From positions 2,418,001 to 2,482,000 of the forward strand of contig NZ_CP039432.1 in the NCBI RefSeq assembly GCF_005484805.1: a stretch of 64,000 nt of DNA, given 5' to 3'. Each line of letters starts with the position of its first letter. Within the stretch, counting starts at the first letter, position 1. The notes under the pieces are model-generated. The model had not been told where the DNA came from. It searched no databases and saw only the letters and a program-made list of their open reading frames with translations. A program made the translations under genes and the position numbers. Shown here in pieces: positions 7,801 through 16,653 of this stretch. The stretch is from Rhodococcus sp. SGAir0479 (GTDB taxonomy: Bacteria; Actinomycetota; Actinomycetes; Mycobacteriales; Mycobacteriaceae).

Positions 7801-9219
7801 CTAGTTCTCGGGCGCCGGGGTGAATCCCTCGGGCGTCGAGAAGCCCTGGAGTCGCTGTTCACCGGTGGCGGCGGGATCGGGGCGGTCGACGGGGTCGGTG
7901 GCCGCGACGCGCATGCCGCTCAGGTCCGTGCGCATGTAGATCACGTTGTAGCGATCCCACGTGGTCAGCACGAAGTACAGATTGCTGTCACCGTTCCGGT
8001 TCGACCACGGATGCATGAAGCCGCCGTACAGCGACGGCAGGGTCGCCGACCCGATGAGCGTCTGCGAGCCGCTCCACGGACCCCACGGGTTGTCGGCCTG
8101 GCGGATCTTCAGTCCACCCGTGTCCGTGTACATCGCGAGGTACTTGCGCAAGTACGGATTCCACTGCACCGACAGCTCGCTCACCGACGACCCGATGACG
8201 GGCTCGGCGTCGGTGATGGTCGCGGACCAGTCCGATCCGTTCCAGTACTCGTACTTGCCGGGATCCACGATGTCGGCGTTGTTGGCCGGCACACGGGCGA
8301 GTCGAGCGGCCCCGGAACGCCCTGACGGCGTACCGAATTCGTAGACGTAGCCGTCCCCGCGATCCGGGACGAAGGCGCTCATCTGCCAGTTCGCGTTGGC
8401 CGACGAGAACGCCGGAATACCGTCGATCCCCAGGCCCTGCAAATTGGTACGGACCGTGGCCAGATCGGTGTTCCACGTCTCGCCGTTGTCGGTCGAGACG
8501 GCCATCCCGGAGTAGTTGGTGGTCCACTCGCCGGGGGTGTCCCACGACCGAACGGACATCCACCGCACGTACTGCACCCCGTCGACCGCGACACCACCGG
8601 TCGGGATGACGGTGAACTCGACGGGGCTGCCCGGCGGCAGGTTGAGCAGGCCGGCGATGACCTGCCGCGAGAAGTTCGTGGTGCCCGGCGCGAGCGGCGA
8701 ACTGTCGATCCGCATGCCGTCGGACAGTGCGGTGTCGGCACTGCGGAACAGCACGTTGCTGCGCCACTGGTCGCCCTCGATCCCGCAGTCGCCGACGGTG
8801 TCGCCGAACAGCATCATCACGTCGTGGTCGGCGCCCTCCTTGCCGTTGTCCCACATGATGCCGAGGTCGGTACCGGCGACGCTGTACTTGTCGATGGTCT
8901 TGTTGGGACTGCCCGGGCCGGTCACCATCTCGAGGGCCTTGGTCTTGCCGGACAGCACCGGCAGGGCGCCGTTGGGCGCGCCGGTGATCCACGGCAGCGA
9001 ATTGGCGAGCGAACCCGTCGCGCCGCCGAGGCTGCCGGCCCCCAGGCTTCCCATCACGCTTCCGGTCAACCCGGAGCTGCCGAGGCTTCCGGAACTGCCG
9101 AAGTTCTGGCCGCACGGCCCACCGGCCGCCGATGCGGGCGTGGCCATCGCCACGGACAGACCCGCGGTCACCGCGGCCGCCGACACCGCGGCGGCCCACC
9201 TCCGATTCGCTTGCCTCAC
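7801..9219 (-). CDS. Secreted DUF4185 protein, probable GH183-type endo-D-arabinanase
   Basis: 472 residues with a clear Sec signal peptide: basic start MRQANRR, hydrophobic core and cleavage near ATPASAAGG (about residue 32). A Ser/Gly/Leu-rich low-complexity stretch follows (about 40-70). The DUF4185 beta-propeller domain has MWDNG, MMLFGDTVGD, TNYSGMAVSTDNGETW, VQWNPYLRKYLAMYTD and YFVLTTWDRYNVIYM. DUF4185 members from mycobacteria and their phages have been shown to cut the D-arabinan of arabinogalactan and lipoarabinomannan (family GH183). A role in cell-wall arabinan remodelling is therefore inferred; activity on this protein is not proven. It is a lone gene, followed by its own terminator and divergent from gdhA. 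Confidence 0.75.
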   Translation of the reverse strand: MRQANRRWAAAVSAAAVTAGLSVAMATPASAAGGPCGQNFGSSGSLGSSGLTGSVMGSLGAGSLGGATGSLANSLPWITGAPNGALPVLSGKTKALEMVTGPGSPNKTIDKYSVAGTDLGIMWDNGKEGADHDVMMLFGDTVGDCGIEGDQWRSNVLFRSADTALSDGMRIDSSPLAPGTTNFSRQVIAGLLNLPPGSPVEFTVIPTGGVAVDGVQYVRWMSVRSWDTPGEWTTNYSGMAVSTDNGETWNTDLATVRTNLQGLGIDGIPAFSSANANWQMSAFVPDRGDGYVYEFGTPSGRSGAARLARVPANNADIVDPGKYEYWNGSDWSATITDAEPVIGSSVSELSVQWNPYLRKYLAMYTDTGGLKIRQADNPWGPWSGSQTLIGSATLPSLYGGFMHPWSNRNGDSNLYFVLTTWDRYNVIYMRTDLSGMRVAATDPVDRPDPAATGEQRLQGFSTPEGFTPAPEN

Positions 9220-9560
9220 AGAGTGCGCCCTTCCGTCGTTCGATCGAGGGAGGCAATCCGCACGGTCCGCCCGCGGTCCCCCCGAGGCTCTTCCGTAAAG
9301 AGCAAACCATGGACGTTCCGCCCACGGGTATCACCACTCCGGCGCAGGGGGCTCCGAGACCGACCCGAGACCACGACACCACGCGTCACCAGGGTCTTCT
9401 CGACGGTTCACCGGGCGGGGTCGGCCGCGTTCTTCGCATCCGTGTAACAGACTGTTTACACGTGGCTAATCTCACTTTCCGCAGGTAACCGTCGAAGTCG
9501 AGGGCCCTCGCGGACTATCGTGTAACAGAAAGATTAATAACTTCTCACGGAATCTGGTAG
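9220..9560 (+). promoter_or_regulatory. Divergent intergenic region between the DUF4185 gene and gdhA
   Basis: This 341-base gap carries two copies of CGTGTAACAGA, at 9441-9451 and 9519-9529. The first copy lies within an inverted repeat CGTGTAA (9441-9447) / TTACACG (9456-9462). The core reads GTAAC, six bases, then TTTAC, which fits the AC-N9-AC half of actinobacterial GlnR boxes. The second copy keeps only GTAAC. GlnR control of glutamate dehydrogenase is plausible but inferred. Confidence 0.4.
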
Positions 9561-10910
<1,350 letters not shown>

Positions 10911-10923
10911 TCGAGCTTCACCG

Positions 10924-10968
10924 AAAGGTCGGGCCCGGCACCTGCGACAGGTGCCGGGCCCGACCTTT
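10924..10968 (+). terminator. Bidirectional hairpin terminator after gdhA
   Basis: A 20-bp perfect stem beginning AAAGGTCGGGCC and ending GGCCCGACCTTT, with a 5-base loop. It sits between the convergent gdhA and the minus-strand small gene at 10980, so it can serve both. Confidence 0.85.
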
Positions 10969-10979
10969 GCAGTACTGCG

Positions 10980-11192
10980 TCAGCCTTCGTCGGCCGCCGC
11001 GGGTTCGCCGTCCTCACGTGCCTTCCGGGCGGCCTCGCGCATCTCGATACCGTCGGTCACCCAGTCCCCCACTTCGCGGGTGACGTCCCGGACCGCGCCG
11101 GCGATGATCACTGCGATCCTGCCGACGTGCGTGGCCGCGGACTCGGTGAGCTCCTGCACCGTGTCCTTACCTCGTTCGAACTTCCCCACCAT
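10980..11192 (-). CDS. Small conserved-looking protein of unknown function
   Basis: 70 residues: MVGKFERGKDTVQELTESAA, then an amphipathic to hydrophobic helix HVGRIAVIIAGAVRDVTREV, then a charged tail EMREAARKAREDGE. I do not recognise a family. It could associate with the membrane through the single AVIIAGAV helix, too short for a confident transmembrane call. An alternative start at 11210 overlaps the desaturase stop as ATGA, which would couple the two. It lies directly downstream of the desaturase on the same strand, so it may be the last gene of that operon. Confidence 0.6.
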   Translation of the reverse strand: MVGKFERGKDTVQELTESAATHVGRIAVIIAGAVRDVTREVGDWVTDGIEMREAARKAREDGEPAAADEG

Positions 11193-11206
11193 GTTCGACG
11201 CGCCTC

Positions 11207-12397
11207 TCATGCAGCGGTTTTCCGATGCTCGACGATAACACCGCGAGCGGGCGTCCGGCCGACGAGCGACGGCGGCAGGGCCAACCGGAAGATCTTGGCC
11301 CACACCGTGCCGATCTGGTGGAAGAAGCCACCGGTGTTGTACGGCAGGCCGTAGCGTTCGCACAGCTCACGCACCCGCGGCGCCATCTCCGGATAGCGAT
11401 GCGCCGGGATGTCCGGGAACAGGTGGTGCTCGATCTGGTGCGACAGGTTGCCCGACATGATGTGGAACAGCGGGCTGCCCGTGATGTTCGCGCTGCCGAG
11501 CATCTGCCGCAGGTACCACTGCCCCCGGGTCTCGTTCTCGGTCTCCTCCTCGGTGAAACTCTGTACCCCCGAAGGGAAGTGGCCGCAGAAGATGATCGAG
11601 TACGCCCAGACGTTGCGCACCACGTTCGCGGTGGCGTTGCCCAGCAGCGTCGAGACGAACATCGGCCCCGACAACACCGGGAACAATACGTAGTCCTTGA
11701 GGACCTGCCGCCCGGCCTTGCGCCACCAACCCTGGACCAGCGGCCGGACGTCCGCCCAGCGGCGCTTGCCCTGAACCACGTTCTCGGCCTCGAGGTCGTG
11801 GAGCATCACGCCCCACTCGAACAGGAACATCAGCGCGGTCGCGTACAGCGGATTGCCCAGGTAGTAGGGGTTCCAACGCTGCGCCTCGTCCATTCGCAGG
11901 ATGCCGTAACCGATGTCCCGGTCCCGACCGACGATGTTGGTGTAGGTGTGGTGCATGTAGTTGTGCGAGTGCTTCCACTGGTCCGCGGGACACACCGTGT
12001 CCCACTCGAACACTCGCGAGTTCAGGCCCGGCTCACGCATCCAGTCGTACTGGCCGTGCATGACGTTGTGGCCGATCTCCATGTTGTCGAGGATCTTCGA
12101 GATCGACAGGGCACCCACACCGGCGAGCCAGAACGGCGGCAGGAAGCCGAGATACATCAAGCCACGACCGGCGACCTCGAACCCCCTCTGCGCTTTGATG
12201 ATCCGGTAGATGTATTCGCGGTCGGCGGCACCGAGGTCGGCGACGACCTCCGCCCGCAGCGCGTCGAGCTCACGCCCGAGCGCCTCGACGTCGTCGTAGT
12301 CGATCACCGTGAGGTCGCCCGCGGGTTCGGGATCGCGTCCACCGAACCGCAGGAACCCGGGCATCGAGAGGAAGCCGGGAAGGCTGAGTCCGAACAT
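11207..12397 (-). CDS. Membrane fatty acid desaturase (DesA3-like acyl-CoA delta-9 desaturase)
   Basis: 396 residues. It has the three histidine clusters of membrane di-iron desaturases: HNVMHGQYDWM, HSHNYMHHTYTN and HQIEHHLFPDIPAHRYPE. Hydrophobic stretches lie between them (GFLPPFWLAGVGALSISKIL; ALMFLFEWGVML; VLFPVLSGPMFVSTLL). It should introduce a cis double bond into acyl-CoA or acyl chains at the membrane using electrons from a reductase. The gene just upstream (12429-13514) encodes a flavin/2Fe-2S reductase, the same pairing as M. tuberculosis desA3 (Rv3229c) with Rv3230c. A TetR gene is divergent from the pair. Start ATG with AGGAGG nearby. Chain-length and position specificity are inferred. 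Confidence 0.88.
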   Translation of the reverse strand: MFGLSLPGFLSMPGFLRFGGRDPEPAGDLTVIDYDDVEALGRELDALRAEVVADLGAADREYIYRIIKAQRGFEVAGRGLMYLGFLPPFWLAGVGALSISKILDNMEIGHNVMHGQYDWMREPGLNSRVFEWDTVCPADQWKHSHNYMHHTYTNIVGRDRDIGYGILRMDEAQRWNPYYLGNPLYATALMFLFEWGVMLHDLEAENVVQGKRRWADVRPLVQGWWRKAGRQVLKDYVLFPVLSGPMFVSTLLGNATANVVRNVWAYSIIFCGHFPSGVQSFTEEETENETRGQWYLRQMLGSANITGSPLFHIMSGNLSHQIEHHLFPDIPAHRYPEMAPRVRELCERYGLPYNTGGFFHQIGTVWAKIFRLALPPSLVGRTPARGVIVEHRKTAA

Positions 12398-12428
12398 GGG
12401 TTGTCCTCCTTCGAGTGGGCCGGACGGG

Positions 12429-13514
12429 TCAGACGTCGATCTCGACGTCGCCCACCGGCGCGGAGATGCACAGCTGGATCGGTTGGTCCGGGTCGTCGTG
12501 CGTGTCGCCGGTGAGGATGTTGCGAGTCCGGCCGGACCGCTTCACCGCCGTGCACGAGAAACAGATCCCCATCCGGCAGCCGTGCTCGGGTTGCAGGCCC
12601 GCCGCCTCGGCCTGTTCGAGCAGGCTCCGCCCCGAGTCGTCCGCCGCCACGCCGCTGCGGGCGAACGAGACCACACCACCGGTGGGGCCGGCGGGAACGA
12701 CCGGTGCGATTCGGAAGCGTTCGGTGTGCATCTGTTCACCGAAACCATCGGCGTCGAGCAGCTCGCGAACGGCCCCCGACAGCGTGTCCGGACCGCACAC
12801 GAACACCTCCGACGCGGGCCCGAACCACGGCGCCACCTCGTCGAGGTGCGCGCGCCGGAAGCGGCCCTCGGCCGCCGTCTCCACGATCCGGACGGTCACG
12901 TCGCCGCGCGTCTCCGCACGGTCCCGCAGCTCGGCGAGGACGGGCACGTCGTCGAGCGTGCGGGTGTAGTGCAGGAACGCGACCGGGCCTGTGAAGCCCT
13001 CGTCGCGCAGGGTGCGCAGCATCGACAGCACCGGGGTGATCCCGCTGCCGCCGCTGACCAGGACGACCTCGCTCGGGCGGCGGCGAGGCAGCACGAATTC
13101 GCCTGCCGCCGCGGAGAGGTCGACGACCATGCCGACGGCGGCGTGCCGCACGAGGTACTGCGAGACCAGCCCATCCGGGTGCGCGCGCACGATCAGTTCG
13201 ACCGTGCTCCGCCCGCCGGACTCCGCCCCCACCGGGGAGTAGCACCGGGTGTGGCGCACTCCGTCGATCACCACGCCGACCTGGACGAACTGCCCGGCCC
13301 GGAAACCGCGCCACTGACGGGTGGGGCGGAGTTCGAGCACGACGGAGTCGGCGGTGGGGCGGTCGACCCGCACGATGCGGGCACGCGTCTCGCGGGCCGT
13401 CACCATGGGGTCGAACAGCTCGAGGTACCGGTCGACCGCGTGCGGGGTCGCCAGCGCCTCGACGAGCGACACGATGGGACGCAGCACGGCGGAAGCGGGA
13501 GAACTCGTCGTCAT
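12429..13514 (-). CDS. Ferredoxin reductase-type electron donor for the desaturase (Rv3230c-like)
   Basis: 361 residues. An FAD domain (RCYSPVGAE near the flavin site) comes first, then an NAD(P) domain (VLVSGGSGITPVLSMLR, VFVCGPDTL). A C-terminal plant-type 2Fe-2S domain has cysteines in HGCRMGICFSCTAV and IQLCISAPVGDVEIDV. The order FAD-NAD-2Fe-2S matches Rv3230c, which passes electrons from NADPH to the DesA3 desaturase. The open frame has upstream starts, but AGGAG with a 6-base gap points to the ATG at 13514. It is 31 bases upstream of the desaturase start, in the same operon. Confidence 0.88.
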   Translation of the reverse strand: MTTSSPASAVLRPIVSLVEALATPHAVDRYLELFDPMVTARETRARIVRVDRPTADSVVLELRPTRQWRGFRAGQFVQVGVVIDGVRHTRCYSPVGAESGGRSTVELIVRAHPDGLVSQYLVRHAAVGMVVDLSAAAGEFVLPRRRPSEVVLVSGGSGITPVLSMLRTLRDEGFTGPVAFLHYTRTLDDVPVLAELRDRAETRGDVTVRIVETAAEGRFRRAHLDEVAPWFGPASEVFVCGPDTLSGAVRELLDADGFGEQMHTERFRIAPVVPAGPTGGVVSFARSGVAADDSGRSLLEQAEAAGLQPEHGCRMGICFSCTAVKRSGRTRNILTGDTHDDPDQPIQLCISAPVGDVEIDV

Positions 13515-13539
13515 GATCATCTCCTCACGCGGGACTTTC

Positions 13540-13566
13540 AGTGCACAGTCGTACACTGATTAGTGT
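13540..13566. promoter_or_regulatory. Putative TetR operator, overlapping palindromes
   Basis: Two overlapping inverted repeats lie between the reductase gene and the divergent TetR gene. One is AGTGCACAGTCGTACACT (13540-13557, imperfect); the other is ACACTGATTAGTGT (13553-13566, 5-bp arms). Their place and symmetry suit autoregulation and control of the desaturase operon by the adjacent TetR protein. This is inference. Confidence 0.5.
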
Positions 13567-13652
13567 GAACGCGGTTACCCCATACCTGTCAATCCCGGTC
13601 GAGAGTGATGCCGGTCACGCGGCAGGTGATCCACGTGCCTAGACTCGACGCC

Positions 13653-14282
13653 GTGACCGAACCGGTGGAGACGCGTGCGCAGCGCAAGGAGCGCACGCGC
13701 CAGGCGTTGCTGGAGCGCGCACTCGAACTCCACGCCGATCGCAGCTTCGCGAGTGTGAGCCTGCGGGAGGTCGCGCGGGCCGCGGGCATCGTGCCCACCG
13801 CGTTCTATCGGCACTTCGCGTCGATGGACGAGCTCGGGGTCGCACTGGCGGAGGACAGCATGCGGGTGTTGCGACGCCTGCTGCGCGACGCGCGCCGCAC
13901 CCCGAGCGCGACCACCGCCCGGGCCTCGCTCGACATCCTCGTCCGGCAGGTGCACGCCCACGAAGCCGAGTTCCGGTTCGTGGCCCGCGAGCGCTACGGC
14001 GGCATGCCCGAGGTCCGCCGCGCCATCGCCACCGAACTGCGCCTGTTCGTCAGCGAACTCACCGTCGACCTCGGGCGCATGCCCGCACTGTCTCACTGGG
14101 AGGTCGAGGATCTCGAGATGGCCGCCGACCTCATCGTGCAGACGATGCTCGGCGCGGTCGTCGACCTGCTCGACGCGAATCGCCCCGGCTCGTCCGAGGA
14201 ACGCGCCGTGATCGCGCGCACAGAGAAGCAGTTGCGCCTGATCATGATCGGCATCGGCGGCTGGAAACCCGCGCACCCGTAG
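13653..14282 (+). CDS. TetR-family regulator, probably of the desaturase operon
   Basis: 209 residues from GTG. The TetR helix-turn-helix is clear: RTRQALLERALELHAD, SVSLREVARAAGIVPTAFYR, HFASMDELGVAL. The larger C-terminal half forms the ligand pocket and is not assignable. In-frame starts at 13605 and 13635 would add up to 16 residues; the GTG before TEPVETRAQRK gives the usual short lead before the HTH. The gene is divergent from the desaturase-reductase pair with palindromes between them. By analogy with DesT-type regulators it may sense acyl-CoA or fatty acids, but that is inferred from context. Confidence 0.8.
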   Translation: MTEPVETRAQRKERTRQALLERALELHADRSFASVSLREVARAAGIVPTAFYRHFASMDELGVALAEDSMRVLRRLLRDARRTPSATTARASLDILVRQVHAHEAEFRFVARERYGGMPEVRRAIATELRLFVSELTVDLGRMPALSHWEVEDLEMAADLIVQTMLGAVVDLLDANRPGSSEERAVIARTEKQLRLIMIGIGGWKPAHP

Positions 14283-14303
14283 CCGTTCCGCTACCGTGGC
14301 GCC

Positions 14304-15148
14304 ATGACTGCCGAATCACGCGCCGACCGAGTTCGCCTGGGCGAACTGACTTTCGACGTCACCGTCGCGGGGCCCGACGACGGCACACCGATCGTCCTGC
14401 TACACGGCTTCCCGGAGACCTCGGCGTCGTGGCGTCCGGTCACACCTCGCCTCGTGGGCGCCGGCCTGCGGGTGATCGCGCCCGACCAGCGCGGCTACTC
14501 CCCCGATGCCCGGCCGGCCCGGGTGGAGGACTACCGGTTCGACCGCCTGGTCGGCGACGTCGTCGGACTACTCGACGCGTACGGCCTCGAGGCAGCCCAC
14601 CTGGTGGGCCACGACTGGGGGCCGCCGTCGCGTGGCAGGTCGCCGGCAGTCACCCGGATCGGATCCGCAGCCTGACTGCGGTCTCGGTGCCGCACCCGGC
14701 GGCGCTCGGCTGGGCGCTGCGCGAGGACGCCGATCAGCAGCGCCGGTCGAGTTACATCGGCCTGCTCCGTACCGAGGGGAAGGCGGAAGACGTTCTCCTG
14801 GAGGACGGCTCACGGCGCCTGCGGGCGATGTTCGGCGACGGCATCGACCCCGCACTGGTGGAGGAGCACCTGCGTCGGCTGTCCGAACCGGGCGCGCTCA
14901 CCGCGGCGATGAACTGGTACCGCGCGATGGACCGGGAGTTCGGCCAACTGCCCTCGGTCCGGGTGCCGACCACCTACGTGTGGAGCACTGCCGATCCCGC
15001 GCTCGGCCCGGCGGCGGCCAAACGTTGTGGCGAGTTCGTCGATGCGCCCTACCGTTTCGTCGTGCTCGACGGCGGCAGCCACTGGATCCCCGAGGAGCAT
15101 CCGGACGCGCTCGCCGACGCGGTTCTCGCCCGCGTCGCGCAGGTCTGA
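14304..15148 (+). pseudogene. Epoxide-hydrolase-like alpha/beta hydrolase with a frameshift
   Basis: The first frame gives HGFPETSASW (oxyanion HGxP), DQRGYSPDARP and VGHDWG, the nucleophile-elbow Asp of epoxide hydrolases and haloalkane dehalogenases. It is then lost to a stop near 14675. The family continues in the next frame: AVAWQVAGSHPDRIRSLTAV, VPTTYVWSTADPALG (acid) and GGSHWIPEEHPD (catalytic His). The switch falls in a run of five G at 14617-14621; six G would restore one frame of about 281 residues. All catalytic residues survive across the two frames, so this is either a recent inactivation, phase variation, or a sequencing error in the G run. The ATG at 14304 follows the TetR gene closely. 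Confidence 0.8.
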
Positions 15149-15155
15149 GGGCCGC

Positions 15156-15725
15156 TCACACGCGGAGCAGCACCTCGAGCTCGTCGACGACGGCGTCGAG
15201 CGGCGTCGACGTGCCTTGCGCCTGCGCCAGCACGAGTGCCCCCTCGAGGGCGCTGACGACCAGCACCGACAGGGCCGTCGACCGCTCCTCGGCCACGCCG
15301 TCCTCGATCAGGCTCGCGGCGATCGACTCGCACCACTGGGTGAAGGCCACGCCCGCGACCTGGCGGGCACCGCGCTCGGTGCCCAGCGCGGCCGCGACGA
15401 TGGGGCATCCGGCGGCGTATCCGGAGGCCTCGAGTCCACGGCGCCACAAGCCGACCAGCGCCCGTAGCGCCGAGACGGTGTCGCCGGAGCCGAGGACCCG
15501 CGCCACGCCGCGACCGAGCTGATCGGCCGCCGCTCGCGTCGCCTCCTCGACCAGCTGCGACTTGCCGCCGGGGAAGTGGTGGTAGATCGAGCCGCGGGGC
15601 GCGCCGCTGTGCGCCAGGACGTCCGCGAACGACGTGGCCGCCACGCCCTGTTCACGGATCAACGCGACCGCACTGTCGATCATCGCGGCACGCGGACCGC
15701 TGCCGGGCTCGTGTCGCCTCGCCAT
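15156..15725 (-). CDS. TetR-family regulator (LmrA/YxaF-like)
   Basis: 189 residues. The HTH reads AALIREQG-type entry, then SFADVLAHSGAPRGSIYHHF and PGGKSQLVEEA. The pattern GAPRGSIYHHFPGGK and the C-terminal GCPIVAAAL are typical of the LmrA/YxaF branch of TetR regulators. The ATG at 15725 is preferred over one at 15740 because GGGAGG sits seven bases upstream. It is divergent from the thioesterase gene, with a GTATG-N4-CATAC palindrome between them. It probably represses that gene and itself. Confidence 0.85.
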   Translation of the reverse strand: MARRHEPGSGPRAAMIDSAVALIREQGVAATSFADVLAHSGAPRGSIYHHFPGGKSQLVEEATRAAADQLGRGVARVLGSGDTVSALRALVGLWRRGLEASGYAAGCPIVAAALGTERGARQVAGVAFTQWCESIAASLIEDGVAEERSTALSVLVVSALEGALVLAQAQGTSTPLDAVVDELEVLLRV

Positions 15726-15766
15726 GTCCCCACCTCCCACTGCGCATGGTTGCCGCTCGGTTCTAT

Positions 15767-15780
15767 GTATGTTGTCATAC
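15767..15780. promoter_or_regulatory. Putative operator of the LmrA-like TetR regulator
   Basis: The palindrome GTATGTTGTCATAC (5-bp arms, 4-base centre) sits between the divergent TetR and thioesterase starts. Its place is right for an operator controlling both genes; binding is inferred. Confidence 0.5.
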
Positions 15781-15813
15781 TTAAAACCGGATTGTCACCC
15801 GTCAGGAGTCGTC

Positions 15814-16641
15814 GTGACCCAGATCGCCGCCCCCACCCATCCCTTCGACGCGGCCGTCGAGCTCACCGCTCGGACGGGCGCACCCGACGCCTACCGGGGC
15901 CACACCTCCCCCGCCTACGCGAACATGGTGGGCCCGTTCGGAGGCGTCACCGCCGCGACCCTGCTGCGGGCGATCCTGCAGCATCCCGAACGCCTCGGTG
16001 AGCCGCTGTCGCTGACCGTGAACTTCGCGGGGCCGATCGCCGACGGTGAGTTCGAGGTGACCGCCCGTCCCACCCGCACCAACCGGTCGACGCAACACTG
16101 GAACGTCGAGCTCGTGCAGGACGGCGCCGTCACCACGACGGCCACCGCGGTGTTCGGGCGCCGCCGCGAGACCTGGGATTCCACCGAGATCGCCGCCCCG
16201 CCGGCACCGTCGGCGCACGACGTTGCAGTACACGAGTTCCCGGACTTCATCGCGTGGGCCCGCAACTACGAACTGCGCTTCGTCGAGGGTGCGGTGCCCG
16301 AGCCCGACGCCGGCGCTCAGCCGGGATCGACCAGCACGCTGTGGGTGCGCGACAACCCCCCGCGGCCGCTGGACTTTCCGGCGCTGACCGCCCTGTGCGA
16401 CGTGTTCTATCCCCGGGCGTTCCTGCGGCTGGGTCGCTACCTGCCCGCGGGCACGGTGTCGCTCACGGTGTACTTCCATGCGGACGCGACCCTCCTGGCC
16501 GCCCAGGCCGACGACGCCGTTCTCGCCACCGCCCGTGCGCAGCGGTTCGGCAAGGGCTACTTCGACCAGTCCGGCGAGATCTGGGGCCGCGACGGAGCCC
16601 TGCTCGCCACCACGCACCAGCTGGTCTACTTCAAGGACTGA
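15814..16641 (+). CDS. Acyl-CoA thioesterase-family protein (double hot-dog)
   Basis: 275 residues from GTG with CAGGAG before it. The N-terminal half has the TesB-like hot-dog signature: NMVGPFGGVTAATLLRAIL, then SLTVNFAGPIADGEFEVTAR and RTNRSTQHWNVEL. The C-terminal half repeats the fold (LTALCDVFYPRAFLRLG; VSLTVYFHADATLL; GYFDQSGEIWGRDGALLATT). It should hydrolyse acyl-CoA thioesters, substrate unknown. The open frame runs upstream into the divergent TetR gene, but only from GTG 15814 does it look like protein. Probably controlled by that regulator. Confidence 0.8.
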   Translation: MTQIAAPTHPFDAAVELTARTGAPDAYRGHTSPAYANMVGPFGGVTAATLLRAILQHPERLGEPLSLTVNFAGPIADGEFEVTARPTRTNRSTQHWNVELVQDGAVTTTATAVFGRRRETWDSTEIAAPPAPSAHDVAVHEFPDFIAWARNYELRFVEGAVPEPDAGAQPGSTSTLWVRDNPPRPLDFPALTALCDVFYPRAFLRLGRYLPAGTVSLTVYFHADATLLAAQADDAVLATARAQRFGKGYFDQSGEIWGRDGALLATTHQLVYFKD

Positions 16642-16653
16642 TCCGTCGGCCGG

